From NCBI RefSeq assembly GCF_028609865.1, contig NZ_CP063194.1:1798001-1862000 (forward strand): a DNA stretch of 64,000 bases. Reading direction: 5' to 3'. Of this stretch, positions 43,694 to 51,859 are shown piece by piece. Numbering within the stretch: the stretch's first letter is position 1; each line of letters starts with the position of its first letter. This DNA is from Corynebacterium jeddahense. GTDB taxonomy: Bacteria > Actinomycetota > Actinomycetes > Mycobacteriales > Mycobacteriaceae. Position numbers and translations under genes: made by a program. The notes under the pieces are model-generated. The model was not told the DNA's origin and made no database searches. It saw only the letters and a list, made by a program, of their open reading frames with translations.

Positions 43694-45134
43694 GAGAGTG
43701 TCCGATTCTTTGTGTGCGGGGGTTTGGTTTACAAGTAGTCCGCGAATCGGTCGGGGTAAGCCACGGCTAGTTGGTTGATGGCTTGTTTCCACCCGGTGGC
43801 TTTCGCTCCTTCAATATAGCCGTTGCATTCAATCTCGCGCTTCGCTTTCCTCGCTCGCTGGGCGGCGCGCTTGTCTTCGATGTTGCAGATCATCAGCCAC
43901 AGCGTTTTCAGCGCCGCAGTATCGTTCGGGAATTGGCCCCGGTTACGGGTAGCTTTACGCAATTCAGCATTGAGCGACTCGATCGAATTCGTGGTGTAGA
44001 GCACCCGTCGTGCCGCCGGCGGGAACTGCAGAAACGGCACGAACCGCTCCCACGCATCACGCCAAACTTTGACCGACTGCGGGTATTTCCGGCCGAGTTC
44101 ACTGGTCTCGAACGCATCCAGGCTGGCACGTGCGGTGTCTTCGTTGGCGGCCGTGTAGACCTCACGCAGCGCACGGGAAACTCCCTTGCGGTCCTGATAC
44201 GACACCCACCGGTTCGCAGCCCGAATCAGGTGCACAATGCAGGTCTGCACCATCGAATTCGGCCAGGTTGCCTCGACAGCTTCCGGCAAGCCTTTGAGTC
44301 CGTCGCAGCACACGATGAACACGTCCTGGACACCGCGGTTGGCCAGATCCGCGCACACCGATGCCCAGAATGCAGCGCCTTCATTGTCCGCGATCCACAA
44401 TCCCAGGATGTGCTTGATGCCGTCCATGTCGACACCAACCGCCATGTAGCAAGCCTTGTTGACCACGCGGTGGCCATCACGGATCTTCACGCGCAGCGCG
44501 TCGAGGAAGATCACCGGGTAAAACTCATCGAGCTGACGGTTCTGCCAGATCATGACCTCTTCCAAGACCGCATCGGTAATGGTGCTGATCGTATCCGGGC
44601 TCATATCCACCCCAAGGGTGGTCGCTAAATGGTGCTGAATATCGCGCACGGTCATCCCGCCGGCGTACAGCGAGACGATCATGTCGTCGAGCTCTGTGAG
44701 TCGGCGTGCACCTTTCGGCACCATCCGGGGAGTAAACGTGCCGGCACGATCCCTGGGCACAGTCACTTCCACCGGGCCGTAGCCAGAATCGACGGTCTTG
44801 GTGTACGACCCGTTGCGGTGATTGCTGCCCCGCCCGGTTTCCACCTGGGCTTTCGCCTTGCGGTCGGAATGGCCGTAACCCAAATGCGCATCCATCTCCG
44901 CCTGCAAACCAGCGTTGATCGATGCCTGCAGCAAGCCTTTGACCAGCTCGCTTGCATCATCAGCCGAGGTCGACAGTTCACTGATCAAACTGGCGAGCTC
45001 AGGATTTTCCATCAGCTTCTCGCTGATCTCGTTGACCCTCGCCGGGTCATGGTTCTTCTTCGGTGACACCGTAGTCATTATCGGTGAAACTCCTTCTCAA
45101 TCAGAGCCTCACACACAAACTTCCTGACACCCTC
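43694..45134 (-). mobile_element. Complete IS256-family element, 1441 bp
   Basis: Imperfect inverted repeats (GAGAGTGTC... and, from the other end, GAGGGTGTC..., both reaching TTTGTGTG), 8-bp target duplication ACGTGGTC, one transposase gene. Inserted after about the sixth codon of the IS1249-like transposase gene, so it arrived later. Confidence 0.93.
43729..45078 (-). CDS. IS256-family transposase
   Basis: 449 residues. Mutator-type DDE: VIFLDALRVKIRDG, VCCDGLKGLPEAV and TTNSIESLNAELRK, with the conserved CxxH-like VQTCIVHLIRAANRWV between. Full length and undamaged. Confidence 0.95.
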   Translation of the reverse strand: MTTVSPKKNHDPARVNEISEKLMENPELASLISELSTSADDASELVKGLLQASINAGLQAEMDAHLGYGHSDRKAKAQVETGRGSNHRNGSYTKTVDSGYGPVEVTVPRDRAGTFTPRMVPKGARRLTELDDMIVSLYAGGMTVRDIQHHLATTLGVDMSPDTISTITDAVLEEVMIWQNRQLDEFYPVIFLDALRVKIRDGHRVVNKACYMAVGVDMDGIKHILGLWIADNEGAAFWASVCADLANRGVQDVFIVCCDGLKGLPEAVEATWPNSMVQTCIVHLIRAANRWVSYQDRKGVSRALREVYTAANEDTARASLDAFETSELGRKYPQSVKVWRDAWERFVPFLQFPPAARRVLYTTNSIESLNAELRKATRNRGQFPNDTAALKTLWLMICNIEDKRAAQRARKAKREIECNGYIEGAKATGWKQAINQLAVAYPDRFADYL

Positions 45135-45155
45135 ACGTGGTCGGTTCTTCGGCAT

Positions 45156-45599
45156 TGCGCCACCACACCACCGGCCGATACCACATCAGCGCCGCCACAC
45201 CGGGGATATTTGACCATCATGGCCGATATAAGCTCCCGGAGCATATACTTCCGGCAACCCCAGAGGTCAGGTACCGGAAATCACCGATCCCGGACACACA
45301 TTCTGACCCTCAACCCTCTCGAGGCCTCTAAAATCTTGTAGAACCCCCGTTGTGTGGTCGGAAGGATCCTCAATACCTGTCGCTTTGGCTTGCGCCAATT
45401 CAGGTTTACGACACAAACCTAAATTCGCGTGCCGCGGCATTAAAGACCAGCAGCGACGAACTGGGGAAACCAGTATCGACGAATCAAAAAACCGTCCGCG
45501 AATTCAGGTTTGCTCCTACCGCAGCGGCAGTCCCACCACTAAAGCGCAAACCCCGGGCTCCCGCTTATCGACGAACCTCCGGCCCCAACCCCCAAAAAA
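45156..45599. other. Accessory DNA with repeat units, no supported gene
   Basis: The first ~200 bp are probably the 5' end of the broken IS1249-like element. AATTCAGGTTT occurs at 45397, 45501 and 45950; the last two belong to a 449-bp tandem unit (CCGTCCGCGAATTCAGGTTT at 45492 and 45941) in which GCTTATCGACGAACCTCCGG follows. Two overlapping 88-90 codon frames at 45350-45622 lack a domain or ribosome-binding site. Confidence 0.5.
45563..45573 (+). repeat. GC(G/T)TATCGACG dispersed motif, tandem copy 1
   Basis: GCTTATCGACGAACCTCCGG, identical over 20 bases with the copy at 46025, each ~100-130 bp before a member of the same gene family. Confidence 0.75.
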
Positions 45600-45932
45600 A
45601 TTCCCTTACTTTTTTTAATTGAGTATGTCATCGCCCCTCCTCACCCAAGGAGCCAAACAAACCGAAACGCGCTCAGATTCGACCGCGCATGGAACCCGGA
45701 CGTCTACCAAACAAACCACCACGGGGTAATTCGCGCCTACCACACCGGCCAGCTCATTGACACGATGGACGTGTACCCCGGGCTCCTCCAATCCAAGACG
45801 CTCTCCGTCCCCGGTGGCGGCCGGGTGGAGTTGGAACTGACCGCCTACACCGCGTACGGCACAGATCCCGCAAATCTCGGCTGGCCCTACGGCCTCACCG
45901 TGCTCAGCCCCAGAGTCTCATATGTGAAGTAA
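45600..45932 (+). pseudogene. Internally deleted copy of the 46160 gene
   Basis: The leader (ATGTCATC...CACCCAAGGAGCC) matches the leader of 46160-46789, then the frame enters the C-terminal domain directly (FDRAWNPDVY ... GVIRAYHTGQLIDTMDVYPG ... VPGGGRVELELTAY) and stops at 45930. The region for the membrane helix and linker is missing, and no start codon follows the ribosome-binding site closely. Confidence 0.75.
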
Positions 45933-46024
45933 CTCCCCGGCCGTCCGCGAATTCAGGTTTGCCCCTACCAGCGCGGTAGTCACAGTACGAAATCACCTCC
46001 GCTCCCACAAGCCCAGGGCATCCC

Positions 46025-46035
46025 GCTTATCGACG
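46025..46035 (+). repeat. GC(G/T)TATCGACG dispersed motif, tandem copy 2
   Basis: GCTTATCGACGAACCTCCGG, 135 bp upstream of ATG 46160. Confidence 0.75.
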
Positions 46036-46159
46036 AACCTCCGGCCCCCACGCCCCGGCCCACGCCTCACCTGAAGTTCCAACCCCAACAAGCGCGCACA
46101 GACCCCCGCACAGTGGTTAAATCATATTGTCATTTCCCGACCTCTCCCAAGGAGTACCC

Positions 46160-46789
46160 ATGATCCCCAAAGACCTCGAGCGTCAGCTTCGCGAGCTCAA
46201 CAACCTCATCCCCCAGATCGCCACCGCGATCGTGGGCATCATCACCGCGATCGGTGTCATCGTCGCCGCGGTTCAGGGCAGCGACGGGGACGGCTCCTCC
46301 AAGCGCTCAACCCCGTCCACCCAGACGTCCACGACCACTACCTCAAAACCGGCCAACTCCGGCGACTACTCCAAACCAGAGTTCGCCGATGCGAAGTACC
46401 TCCACACCCACCGAAATTGGGTTGCGGCCATGCAGTCTGGCGTGGATGTCACCGTCGATGGCAAGGATTACCCACAATCCCTCATCTCTACCGACACTTG
46501 GGACAGCGTCGCTACGTTCAAACTCGATGAGCGGTTTAGCGCTCTCAACTACACCGCAGCTTGGGCCACCAACATTCCCAACTCCGGTGGTGTCGGCATT
46601 ATTGAGGTGCGTCTCAACGGCGGCCTGCGGGACCGCGTACTGGTCAAGCAGGGTGAGATGAAACCGCGCACGGTAGATGTCCGGGGCGGTGGCGAGCTCC
46701 GCATCACCATGACCGCTGTCGATCCAGTTGACGACAAGAAGTCGGTCGCGCCCAACGGGCTTGCAGCTCTCACTCCGACGCTGAAGTAG
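46160..46789 (+). CDS. Small membrane-anchored extracellular protein (NPCBM-like C-terminal domain)
   Basis: 209 residues from ATG 46160 with AAGGAG 7 bp upstream. Short cytosolic helix (DLERQLRELNNLIPQ), one membrane helix (IATAIVGIITAIGVIVAAV), a Ser/Thr/Pro linker, then a beta-rich domain with WDSVATFKLDERFSALNYTAAW and GIIEVRLNGG, the pattern of NPCBM-like carbohydrate-associated domains. Decayed copies at 29935-30173 and 45600-45932 share leader and fold. Function unknown; probably a surface-exposed binding module. A strong terminator follows. Confidence 0.7.
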   Translation: MIPKDLERQLRELNNLIPQIATAIVGIITAIGVIVAAVQGSDGDGSSKRSTPSTQTSTTTTSKPANSGDYSKPEFADAKYLHTHRNWVAAMQSGVDVTVDGKDYPQSLISTDTWDSVATFKLDERFSALNYTAAWATNIPNSGGVGIIEVRLNGGLRDRVLVKQGEMKPRTVDVRGGGELRITMTAVDPVDDKKSVAPNGLAALTPTLK

Positions 46790-46800
46790 ACCAAATGGCA

Positions 46801-46829
46801 GTGCCCCACCTCAGATCGAGGTGGGGCAC
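46801..46829. terminator. Bidirectional hairpin terminator
   Basis: Perfect 12-bp stem GTGCCCCACCTC / GAGGTGGGGCAC with loop AGATC, followed by a T-rich TCTCTTT, between the convergent genes 46160-46789 and 46849-47448. Confidence 0.85.
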
Positions 46830-46848
46830 ATCTCTTTGCCCGAACCCC

Positions 46849-47448
46849 CTACTTCCCAATCTCCCCCGGCGTACAGATCGGCGCCCGCCGAATGAACTCC
46901 TCCGGCGCCCCTTGTTCTCTAAGCGTGATTCCGTTGTAGCACGCCCGCTTCATCCCACTCTGCTTCGTCCCGTTCGACGGCACCACGGTCCACCGATCCC
47001 CCACGTACCGGAAGTACACGATCCAGTCGGTGCCTTTGGCTCCCGCTACGGCCCACTGGCCATCGCAGTAGTCCACATGCGTACCGAACCCTGCCGGCCA
47101 CCCCGGCACTAACCGATCGAACTGCCCCGCGTCACACGCCCCACGCTTCGGCGCTCCACCACCATTCTGCGGCGCCGACCCCTTCGGTAGCGCCGGCAGC
47201 TCGAGCAGCCCCTGCTGCACCGCAGCGAAACCCGCCGCACTCACCGCAGCCAGCACCCCCAGCACAATGGCGACGATCGCCCCCGGGCTCAAGCCCTCCC
47301 CATCGGAGGATGATCCTTCGAGCCTTTGCTTGTCGACGACTCCGTTCCCCACCTCAGCAGCCCCCGCAACCGCCATCCCGTTTGGCGAAACTATTGAGCC
47401 CGCGGCCAGGGTTGCAGCCATGCCCATTGCCAGCACCGGTTTCTTCAT
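46849..47448 (-). CDS. Exported small protein with conserved cysteines, intact family member
   Basis: 199 residues from ATG 47448 (MKKPVLAMGMAATLAAG). Signal peptide, a second hydrophobic helix at ~65-85 (GAIVAIVLGVLAAVSAAGFAA), then a ~110-residue extracytoplasmic domain with four cysteines (ACDAGQFD, YCDGQW, ACYNGI, ICTPGEI), likely two disulfides, and WIVYFRY. Decayed copies lie at 28258-28455 and 40027-40639, so this is a small local gene family. Function unknown. Confidence 0.75.
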   Translation of the reverse strand: MKKPVLAMGMAATLAAGSIVSPNGMAVAGAAEVGNGVVDKQRLEGSSSDGEGLSPGAIVAIVLGVLAAVSAAGFAAVQQGLLELPALPKGSAPQNGGGAPKRGACDAGQFDRLVPGWPAGFGTHVDYCDGQWAVAGAKGTDWIVYFRYVGDRWTVVPSNGTKQSGMKRACYNGITLREQGAPEEFIRRAPICTPGEIGK

Positions 47449-47538
47449 GTGCACCACCCTAGCGAAGCTTCGCGACACCGCGCACGGCACCTTCGAACAC
47501 TACATTCGAAGGGCACCACAACCTACCGGAGTGCCGAA

Positions 47539-48618
47539 ATGACCATCGATGCCTTAATCAACCGCCTGCACCCATTCGCCCCGCAACTCGCCGCAGCGCT
47601 TATGGCCGTCCTCGCCGCCATCGTCATCGCCATCGGGCTCGCAGACCCTGCTGGCAGCTCCCGAAAGGCGCAACCGGCACCTCCCCCAGCTGCAGCAACC
47701 CAAACTCCTCCACGCACTGGCCCGTTCACCATCAACGACTGGAGGGCGCCAGCACCGAAGCGGCTCGATCTGCCCACGCACGACGGTTCCGGCCAGGCCA
47801 CCCACCCTTCCGTCGTGCACATTCCCGGCGGTTGGAACGGATTCACCTACTGGATGGCCATGACCCCCTACCCGCACTCGCGCGATGCAGAGGAGGACCC
47901 CGACATCCTTGCCTCCAACGACGGCCATACCTGGCAAACCCCACCCGGCCTGACCAACCCAATCGACGACGCCCCCGGCTCACCCGAGTCCTTTAACTCC
48001 GACCCCAACCTCGTCTTCGACAACAACCAGCTCATCCTCACTTGGCGCCGCGTTACCCCGAACAAAAAGGTGGAGTTCTTCCTCTCCACCAGCACCGACG
48101 GCGTGCATTGGTTGCCTAAAACCGTTATCGCTACCTCGAACGTGCTCTCCCAGGCACTAGTGAAAGTCGATGGCACCTGGCGCCTCTACGCCATCCGCCC
48201 GACCGGCGAAGAAAACACCCTCGTGTACTGGGAATCCACCGAACCCATCCCCACTGGCAAAGGCTGGGGCCCGCGAATGGAAGCGCAGCTGCCGTCATTC
48301 GCCCCAAGCTTCGAGCCCTGGCACGTAGACATTCAACTCGTCGACGGCGAGTTCATTGGACTTCTCACCACCACCGAGTTCAACAAGAACGGCGTCCGCG
48401 GCTTCACCTTCCTGATGCGCTCCCCCGACGGCATCGCCTGGGAAGTCGCCGATCACCCGCTTTGGCCCGTTACAGGCCGCACATACGACGCGCATTACAA
48501 GTCCGGCTTCGTCGCGCATGACTCCAAGGACACCTTGCTTCTCGACGTCTACGCCTCCACCCTCAACACCTCTACCCGCGAGTGGCATATCGGCCGCACC
48601 ACCGCCACCGCCCGCTAG
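47539..48618 (+). CDS. Exported protein with beta-propeller-like (glycoside-hydrolase/sialidase-like) domain
   Basis: 359 residues from ATG 47539. An N-terminal hydrophobic helix (LAAALMAVLAAIVIAIGLA) acts as membrane anchor or signal, then a Pro/Ala linker and a ~270-residue domain with repeating blades: SNDGHTWQTPPGL, STSTDGVHWLPKTV, and MRSPDGIAWEVAD resemble the SxDGxxW Asp-box of sialidase-type propellers. A catalytic function is not demonstrated. Divergent from the Cys-protein gene. Confidence 0.7.
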   Translation: MTIDALINRLHPFAPQLAAALMAVLAAIVIAIGLADPAGSSRKAQPAPPPAAATQTPPRTGPFTINDWRAPAPKRLDLPTHDGSGQATHPSVVHIPGGWNGFTYWMAMTPYPHSRDAEEDPDILASNDGHTWQTPPGLTNPIDDAPGSPESFNSDPNLVFDNNQLILTWRRVTPNKKVEFFLSTSTDGVHWLPKTVIATSNVLSQALVKVDGTWRLYAIRPTGEENTLVYWESTEPIPTGKGWGPRMEAQLPSFAPSFEPWHVDIQLVDGEFIGLLTTTEFNKNGVRGFTFLMRSPDGIAWEVADHPLWPVTGRTYDAHYKSGFVAHDSKDTLLLDVYASTLNTSTREWHIGRTTATAR

Positions 48619-48621
48619 GCG

Positions 48622-48912
48622 CTAACGCACGCCGCGATAGGGCACCTGCTCCGGCCCCGGGAACAACGCCAGCCCCCACACACCCAACGCGACTGCGAAA
48701 CCGGCTATCACCCACCACCACGCGCCCCACGGCCGCGCAATCCGTCGATTAGCCACCAGCCACACCACCGAGGGGACGATCAACGCCACCCCCGCATAGG
48801 TCAGCGCCCTCCAATCCTCCGACCTGCCCGCGGTAAGAAGCAGCACAACACCGAACCCGATCAATCCGCCGGCCAGAGCCTTGGGACGATTCCCTCCAAT
48901 CGGCAACCACAT
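48622..48912 (-). CDS. Small four-helix membrane protein
   Basis: 96 residues from ATG 48912. Three or four helices (LAGGLIGFGVVLLLTAG, LTYAGVALIVPSVVWLVA, WWWVIAGFAVALGVWGLALF). Function unknown. A truncated paralog is at 40667-40746, again beside a Cys-protein copy, so the set was duplicated as a block. It ends 3 bp from the convergent propeller gene. Confidence 0.65.
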   Translation of the reverse strand: MWLPIGGNRPKALAGGLIGFGVVLLLTAGRSEDWRALTYAGVALIVPSVVWLVANRRIARPWGAWWWVIAGFAVALGVWGLALFPGPEQVPYRGVR

Positions 48913-49011
48913 AGCGCCAACCGTACACCCCGAATACAGCCCATCACCTGGCGATTTTGCCCACCCACTCCGCCACGCTATTATTACTACTCGTTGCCAA
49001 GCGCAACATAT

Positions 49012-49084
49012 TCCTCCATAGCTCAGTTGGCAGAGCATTCGACTGTTAATCGAAGGGTCACTGGTTCGAGCCCAGTTGGAGGAG
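49012..49084 (+). tRNA. tRNA-Asn (anticodon GUU)
   Basis: Acceptor TCCTCCA/TGGAGGA, D arm GCTCAGTTGGCAGAGC, anticodon stem TTCGA/TCGAA with loop CTGTTAA (anticodon GTT), T arm CTGG-TTCGAGC-CCAG. CCA is not encoded. It marks the right border of the accessory region; no second copy of its 3' end was found on the left. Confidence 0.96.
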
Positions 49085-49091
49085 CACACCG

Positions 49092-49117
49092 AAGGAGTCC
49101 GCAAGGGCTCCTTTTTC
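49092..49117 (+). terminator. Rho-independent terminator after tRNA-Asn
   Basis: AAGGAGTCC / GGGCTCCTT stem with a GCAA loop followed by TTT, 8 bp after the tRNA. Confidence 0.85.
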
Positions 49118-49121
49118 GCGT

Positions 49122-50033
49122 TTACGCCCGCTCCGCCACCGCGCGCGCCACGGCGAGGTCCTCCCACGGCATGCCCACGGTCTTGAACACCACGCGGCGC
49201 GCCGGGTCCAGCTCGACCTCCCCGCGCACGACGGCGGCCATTGACACTACGTCGTCCCAGGCAAGCGCCCCCTTCTCCACGGCGATCACCACATCCCCCG
49301 CCTCCCGCTGCGCGGCCCCGAGATCCTCGACCACGACCTGGGCGCCTGCAAGCACGGACTCGTCCAGCTCGCGCGTGTCCGCGGTGTGGGCGCCGACGGC
49401 GAGGACGGTGGCGTCGTCACGCAAATGCTCAGCGCTCAGGATCGGCTGCGACGACGAGGTCGCGGTGACCACCAGCCCGGCGCGGCCGAGCGCCGCAACA
49501 GCTTCCGCGCTCCCCGACGCCGCCCACGGCCACCGCACACCAGCGGGCTCGTGGCGCGAGACGAACGTGAACGAGACGTCCCGCACGTCCTCGAGCGCGC
49601 CGGCGATCGTCTCGGCGTGCGCCCGGCCCTGGACGCCGGTGCCGAAGACGACGCATTCGAGCGGTTCGGCGGACGCGCGCAGGCGGTCGAACACCCCGGC
49701 CACCGACACGGCGGGGGTGCGCAGCTGGGTCAGCGCCCCGGCGTCCATGGCCAGCTCCGGGGTTAAGGTTTCGCCGCCCATGAGGAGGTAGGTGCCTTGG
49801 ACCAGGGGGACGTCGATACGCGAGTGCGCAGGCTGGATGCCCAGGACCTTCACGCCGACCGCGCCGCCGAGCGCGGACGGCAGCAGGTGCATCTCGCCGT
49901 GTGGCAGGGGCACCTTCTGCCGGTGGGGGTCGGTGGCGGGGTCGAAGCCGTCGAGGAGCGGTTGCCGGATTGCCTCGACGGCCTCGGCCGGGGTGAAGGC
50001 CGCAATGACGTCGCTGTGGGAAAGGGTGCGCAT
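49122..50033 (-). CDS. Ornithine cyclodeaminase/mu-crystallin family protein
   Basis: 303 residues from ATG 50033. Rossmann motif VVFGTGVQGRAHAE, LVVTATSSSQPIL, AVGAHTADTRELDE and LGAAQREAGDV, the standard layout of OCD/mu-crystallin enzymes that use NAD(P) to deaminate or reduce imino or keto amino acids. Substrate not predictable; could equally be an alanine or ketimine reductase. High GC core-type gene. Confidence 0.88.
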   Translation of the reverse strand: MRTLSHSDVIAAFTPAEAVEAIRQPLLDGFDPATDPHRQKVPLPHGEMHLLPSALGGAVGVKVLGIQPAHSRIDVPLVQGTYLLMGGETLTPELAMDAGALTQLRTPAVSVAGVFDRLRASAEPLECVVFGTGVQGRAHAETIAGALEDVRDVSFTFVSRHEPAGVRWPWAASGSAEAVAALGRAGLVVTATSSSQPILSAEHLRDDATVLAVGAHTADTRELDESVLAGAQVVVEDLGAAQREAGDVVIAVEKGALAWDDVVSMAAVVRGEVELDPARRVVFKTVGMPWEDLAVARAVAERA

Positions 50034-50057
50034 GCGGCCAGTGTAGGAACCCCCGGG

Positions 50058-50722
50058 TTACCACACCATGTCGATGTATTTCTGGATGTCCACGCCGAAG
50101 TAGTCGAGCAGCGCCGCGATGAGGCCGACGATGCCGAGCGTGCCCAGCAGCGTGAGCAGGATCCCCCACGGCGTGATGGTCGTGCTCGAGCCGACGGTGA
50201 TCTTGCCATCCTCACGCGAGGAGCCGAACTCCGACGAACCGCGCGACGAGCCGCTCGAGCCCTTCGCCGCAGCCGGGGTCTCCGTCACCGTCACGGTGGA
50301 GGTGAGGGTTTCGCCCGGCTTGACGACGACCTTCGGCGACGTCACCGTCGTCGGCGACGGTCTCGTCGTCGGCGCAGCAACCGTCGTAGTCATCGCACCC
50401 GGCGTCGCGGTGACGGTGCTGGTCGTGGTCGTGGTGCCGGTGTTGGTGAGGTCGAAGAAGTTGTCGCCCGCACCGCCCGGGCCACCGGTGGTGAGCGCGG
50501 TGATCTTCACCGGGGAGTCAATCTTGCGGAACGTGAACACCTCCGCCAGGACTCGCCCTTCAGGCCGTTGAAGTTGCCCGGCAGGGCCGTACCCCGGGTG
50601 CAGAAGCTCTCCGCCTCCTCGCGCGCGGAGCCGACGCGGTCGACGATATTGCCGTCCTGGTCGAAGACGAACAGCTGGTACTGCGTGGCAAAGGAGATGT
50701 CGAAGTTCCTGCGCATTCTCAT
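50058..50722 (-). pseudogene. Exported-type protein gene with a one-base frameshift
   Basis: ATG 50722 starts MRMRRNFDISFATQYQLFVFDQDGNIVDRVGS ... NFNGLKGESW, then this frame ends. A second frame continues FTFRKIDSPVKITALTTGGPGGAGDNFFDLTNTG, a Thr-rich stretch and a terminal membrane helix (ILLTLLGTLGIVGLIAALL). The switch is near 50540-50550 (minus strand TCCTGGCGGAGGTG). ITALTTGGPGGAGDNFFDL resembles the lamin-tail-like segment of 51860-52771. Either a real frameshift or an assembly error. Confidence 0.65.
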
Positions 50723-50786
50723 GCTATCTCCCCACTACCCAGGGCCCAGAACTACAATTCTTCCGCAGCCCTCGCCGCCCACCGCG

Positions 50787-51761
50787 CTACACTTGCGCGG
50801 AAGTGCCGCCGGCAAGCCCGGGGTGCTCCGCCTCGTAGTCGGCGATGATCTTCTTCACCGCGGTGTACAGGGCCGGGCCGTACTTCGCGTCCCGCAACCC
50901 GAAGTCCACGTTCGCCGGGATATACCCTCCCGGGTTACCCAGATCGTGGCGCTTGCCCTCGTGCACCACCACATGCACCGGATGCCCCTCCGAGATCATC
51001 AACTCAATCGCATCCGTGAGCTGCAACTCCCCACCCTTGCCCGGCTCGATGCGGCGCAACGCGTCAAAAATCCCCCGATCCAGCAAATACCGGCCCGTGG
51101 CCACCAACGTCGACGGCGCATCCTCAACAGCAGGCTTTTCCACCATCCCGCGCACCCGACGCACCTCAAACCCGTCGAAGCCGTCGACCGGCTCCTCCAC
51201 GTCGAACACCCCGTAGTTGAACACCTCATCGCGCGTGACGTTAAACGCGCACAACACCGAACCCCCGAGCTGCTCGCGCACCGCCACCATCTTCTCCATC
51301 ACGCCCACCGGCAACACCAGGTCATCCGGCAGCATCACGGCGACAACATCCTCGTCCTCGTCGAGCGCCGCCTCCGCGCACCCCACCGCGTGCCCGAGGC
51401 CCAGCGGCTGATCCTGCGTTACCGCCACGGCCTCGATGAGGCCGTTCGCGCGGCCGACCTTCGCCGCCTGCTCGTCCTTGCCGCGGGCGAGCATGATCCG
51501 CTGCAGCTCGGCGAACTCGCCGAAGTGCCGCATGATCTCCTCCTTATTCGGCGCGACCACCACGGCCAACCGCTGCGCCCCCAACGCCGCGGCCTCCTCC
51601 GCAATCAACTCAATGCCCGGGGTATCCACCACCGGCAGAAGCTCCTTCGGCACCGTCTTCGTCGCCGGCAAAAACCGCGTGCCCATCCCCGCCGCCGGCA
51701 CCACCACGGTCTTCACGGGAACGTTGGTCACCGAAGCAAGTTGGTCGCTAGAATTCCGCAT
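50787..51761 (-). CDS. galU: UTP-glucose-1-phosphate uridylyltransferase
   Basis: 324 residues from ATG 51761. Makes UDP-glucose from UTP and glucose-1-phosphate. Nucleotide-binding motif PAAGMGTRFLPATKTVPKELL, LPDDLVLP, GRYLLDRGIFDAL, GKGGELQLTDAI and the sugar-binding EGKRHDLGNPGGY are all present. Its product feeds the Ugd encoded at 54377 and glucosyl transfer. Confidence 0.96.
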   Translation of the reverse strand: MRNSSDQLASVTNVPVKTVVVPAAGMGTRFLPATKTVPKELLPVVDTPGIELIAEEAAALGAQRLAVVVAPNKEEIMRHFGEFAELQRIMLARGKDEQAAKVGRANGLIEAVAVTQDQPLGLGHAVGCAEAALDEDEDVVAVMLPDDLVLPVGVMEKMVAVREQLGGSVLCAFNVTRDEVFNYGVFDVEEPVDGFDGFEVRRVRGMVEKPAVEDAPSTLVATGRYLLDRGIFDALRRIEPGKGGELQLTDAIELMISEGHPVHVVVHEGKRHDLGNPGGYIPANVDFGLRDAKYGPALYTAVKKIIADYEAEHPGLAGGTSAQV

Positions 51762-51859
51762 AAACGTGAAGCTTACAGCTAAATTTCCGCGACCTATGAA
51801 AGCCTAACGACTTTCCCGTTGATTAAGCTGCCCACACCCGCTGACCACGCTCGCAATTA

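Larger units (their letters stand above)
43325..45155 (-). pseudogene. IS1249-like transposase gene, interrupted by IS256 and 3'-truncated
   Basis: Removing the IS256 element (43694-45134) and one target copy joins ATG 45155 (MPKNRPRCHCGGE) to MKPNGTTTSGKTRWRCKLCG, giving an N-terminal zinc-ribbon and HTH typical of IS1249-like (IS256-related) transposases. The frame ends at about codon 120 (VADRGPLVWPASG), where it meets unrelated DNA, now occupied by IS21. The catalytic domain is lost. Confidence 0.8.

Noticed and set aside
28142..49084. Single integrative element bounded by tRNA-Asn
   Set aside because: No integrase and no duplicated tRNA 3' end was found at the left side; the region looks like accumulated IS-mediated and recombination events.
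49797..51782. 661-codon plus-strand frame over the cyclodeaminase and galU genes
   Set aside because: Shadow on the opposite strand of well-supported genes.
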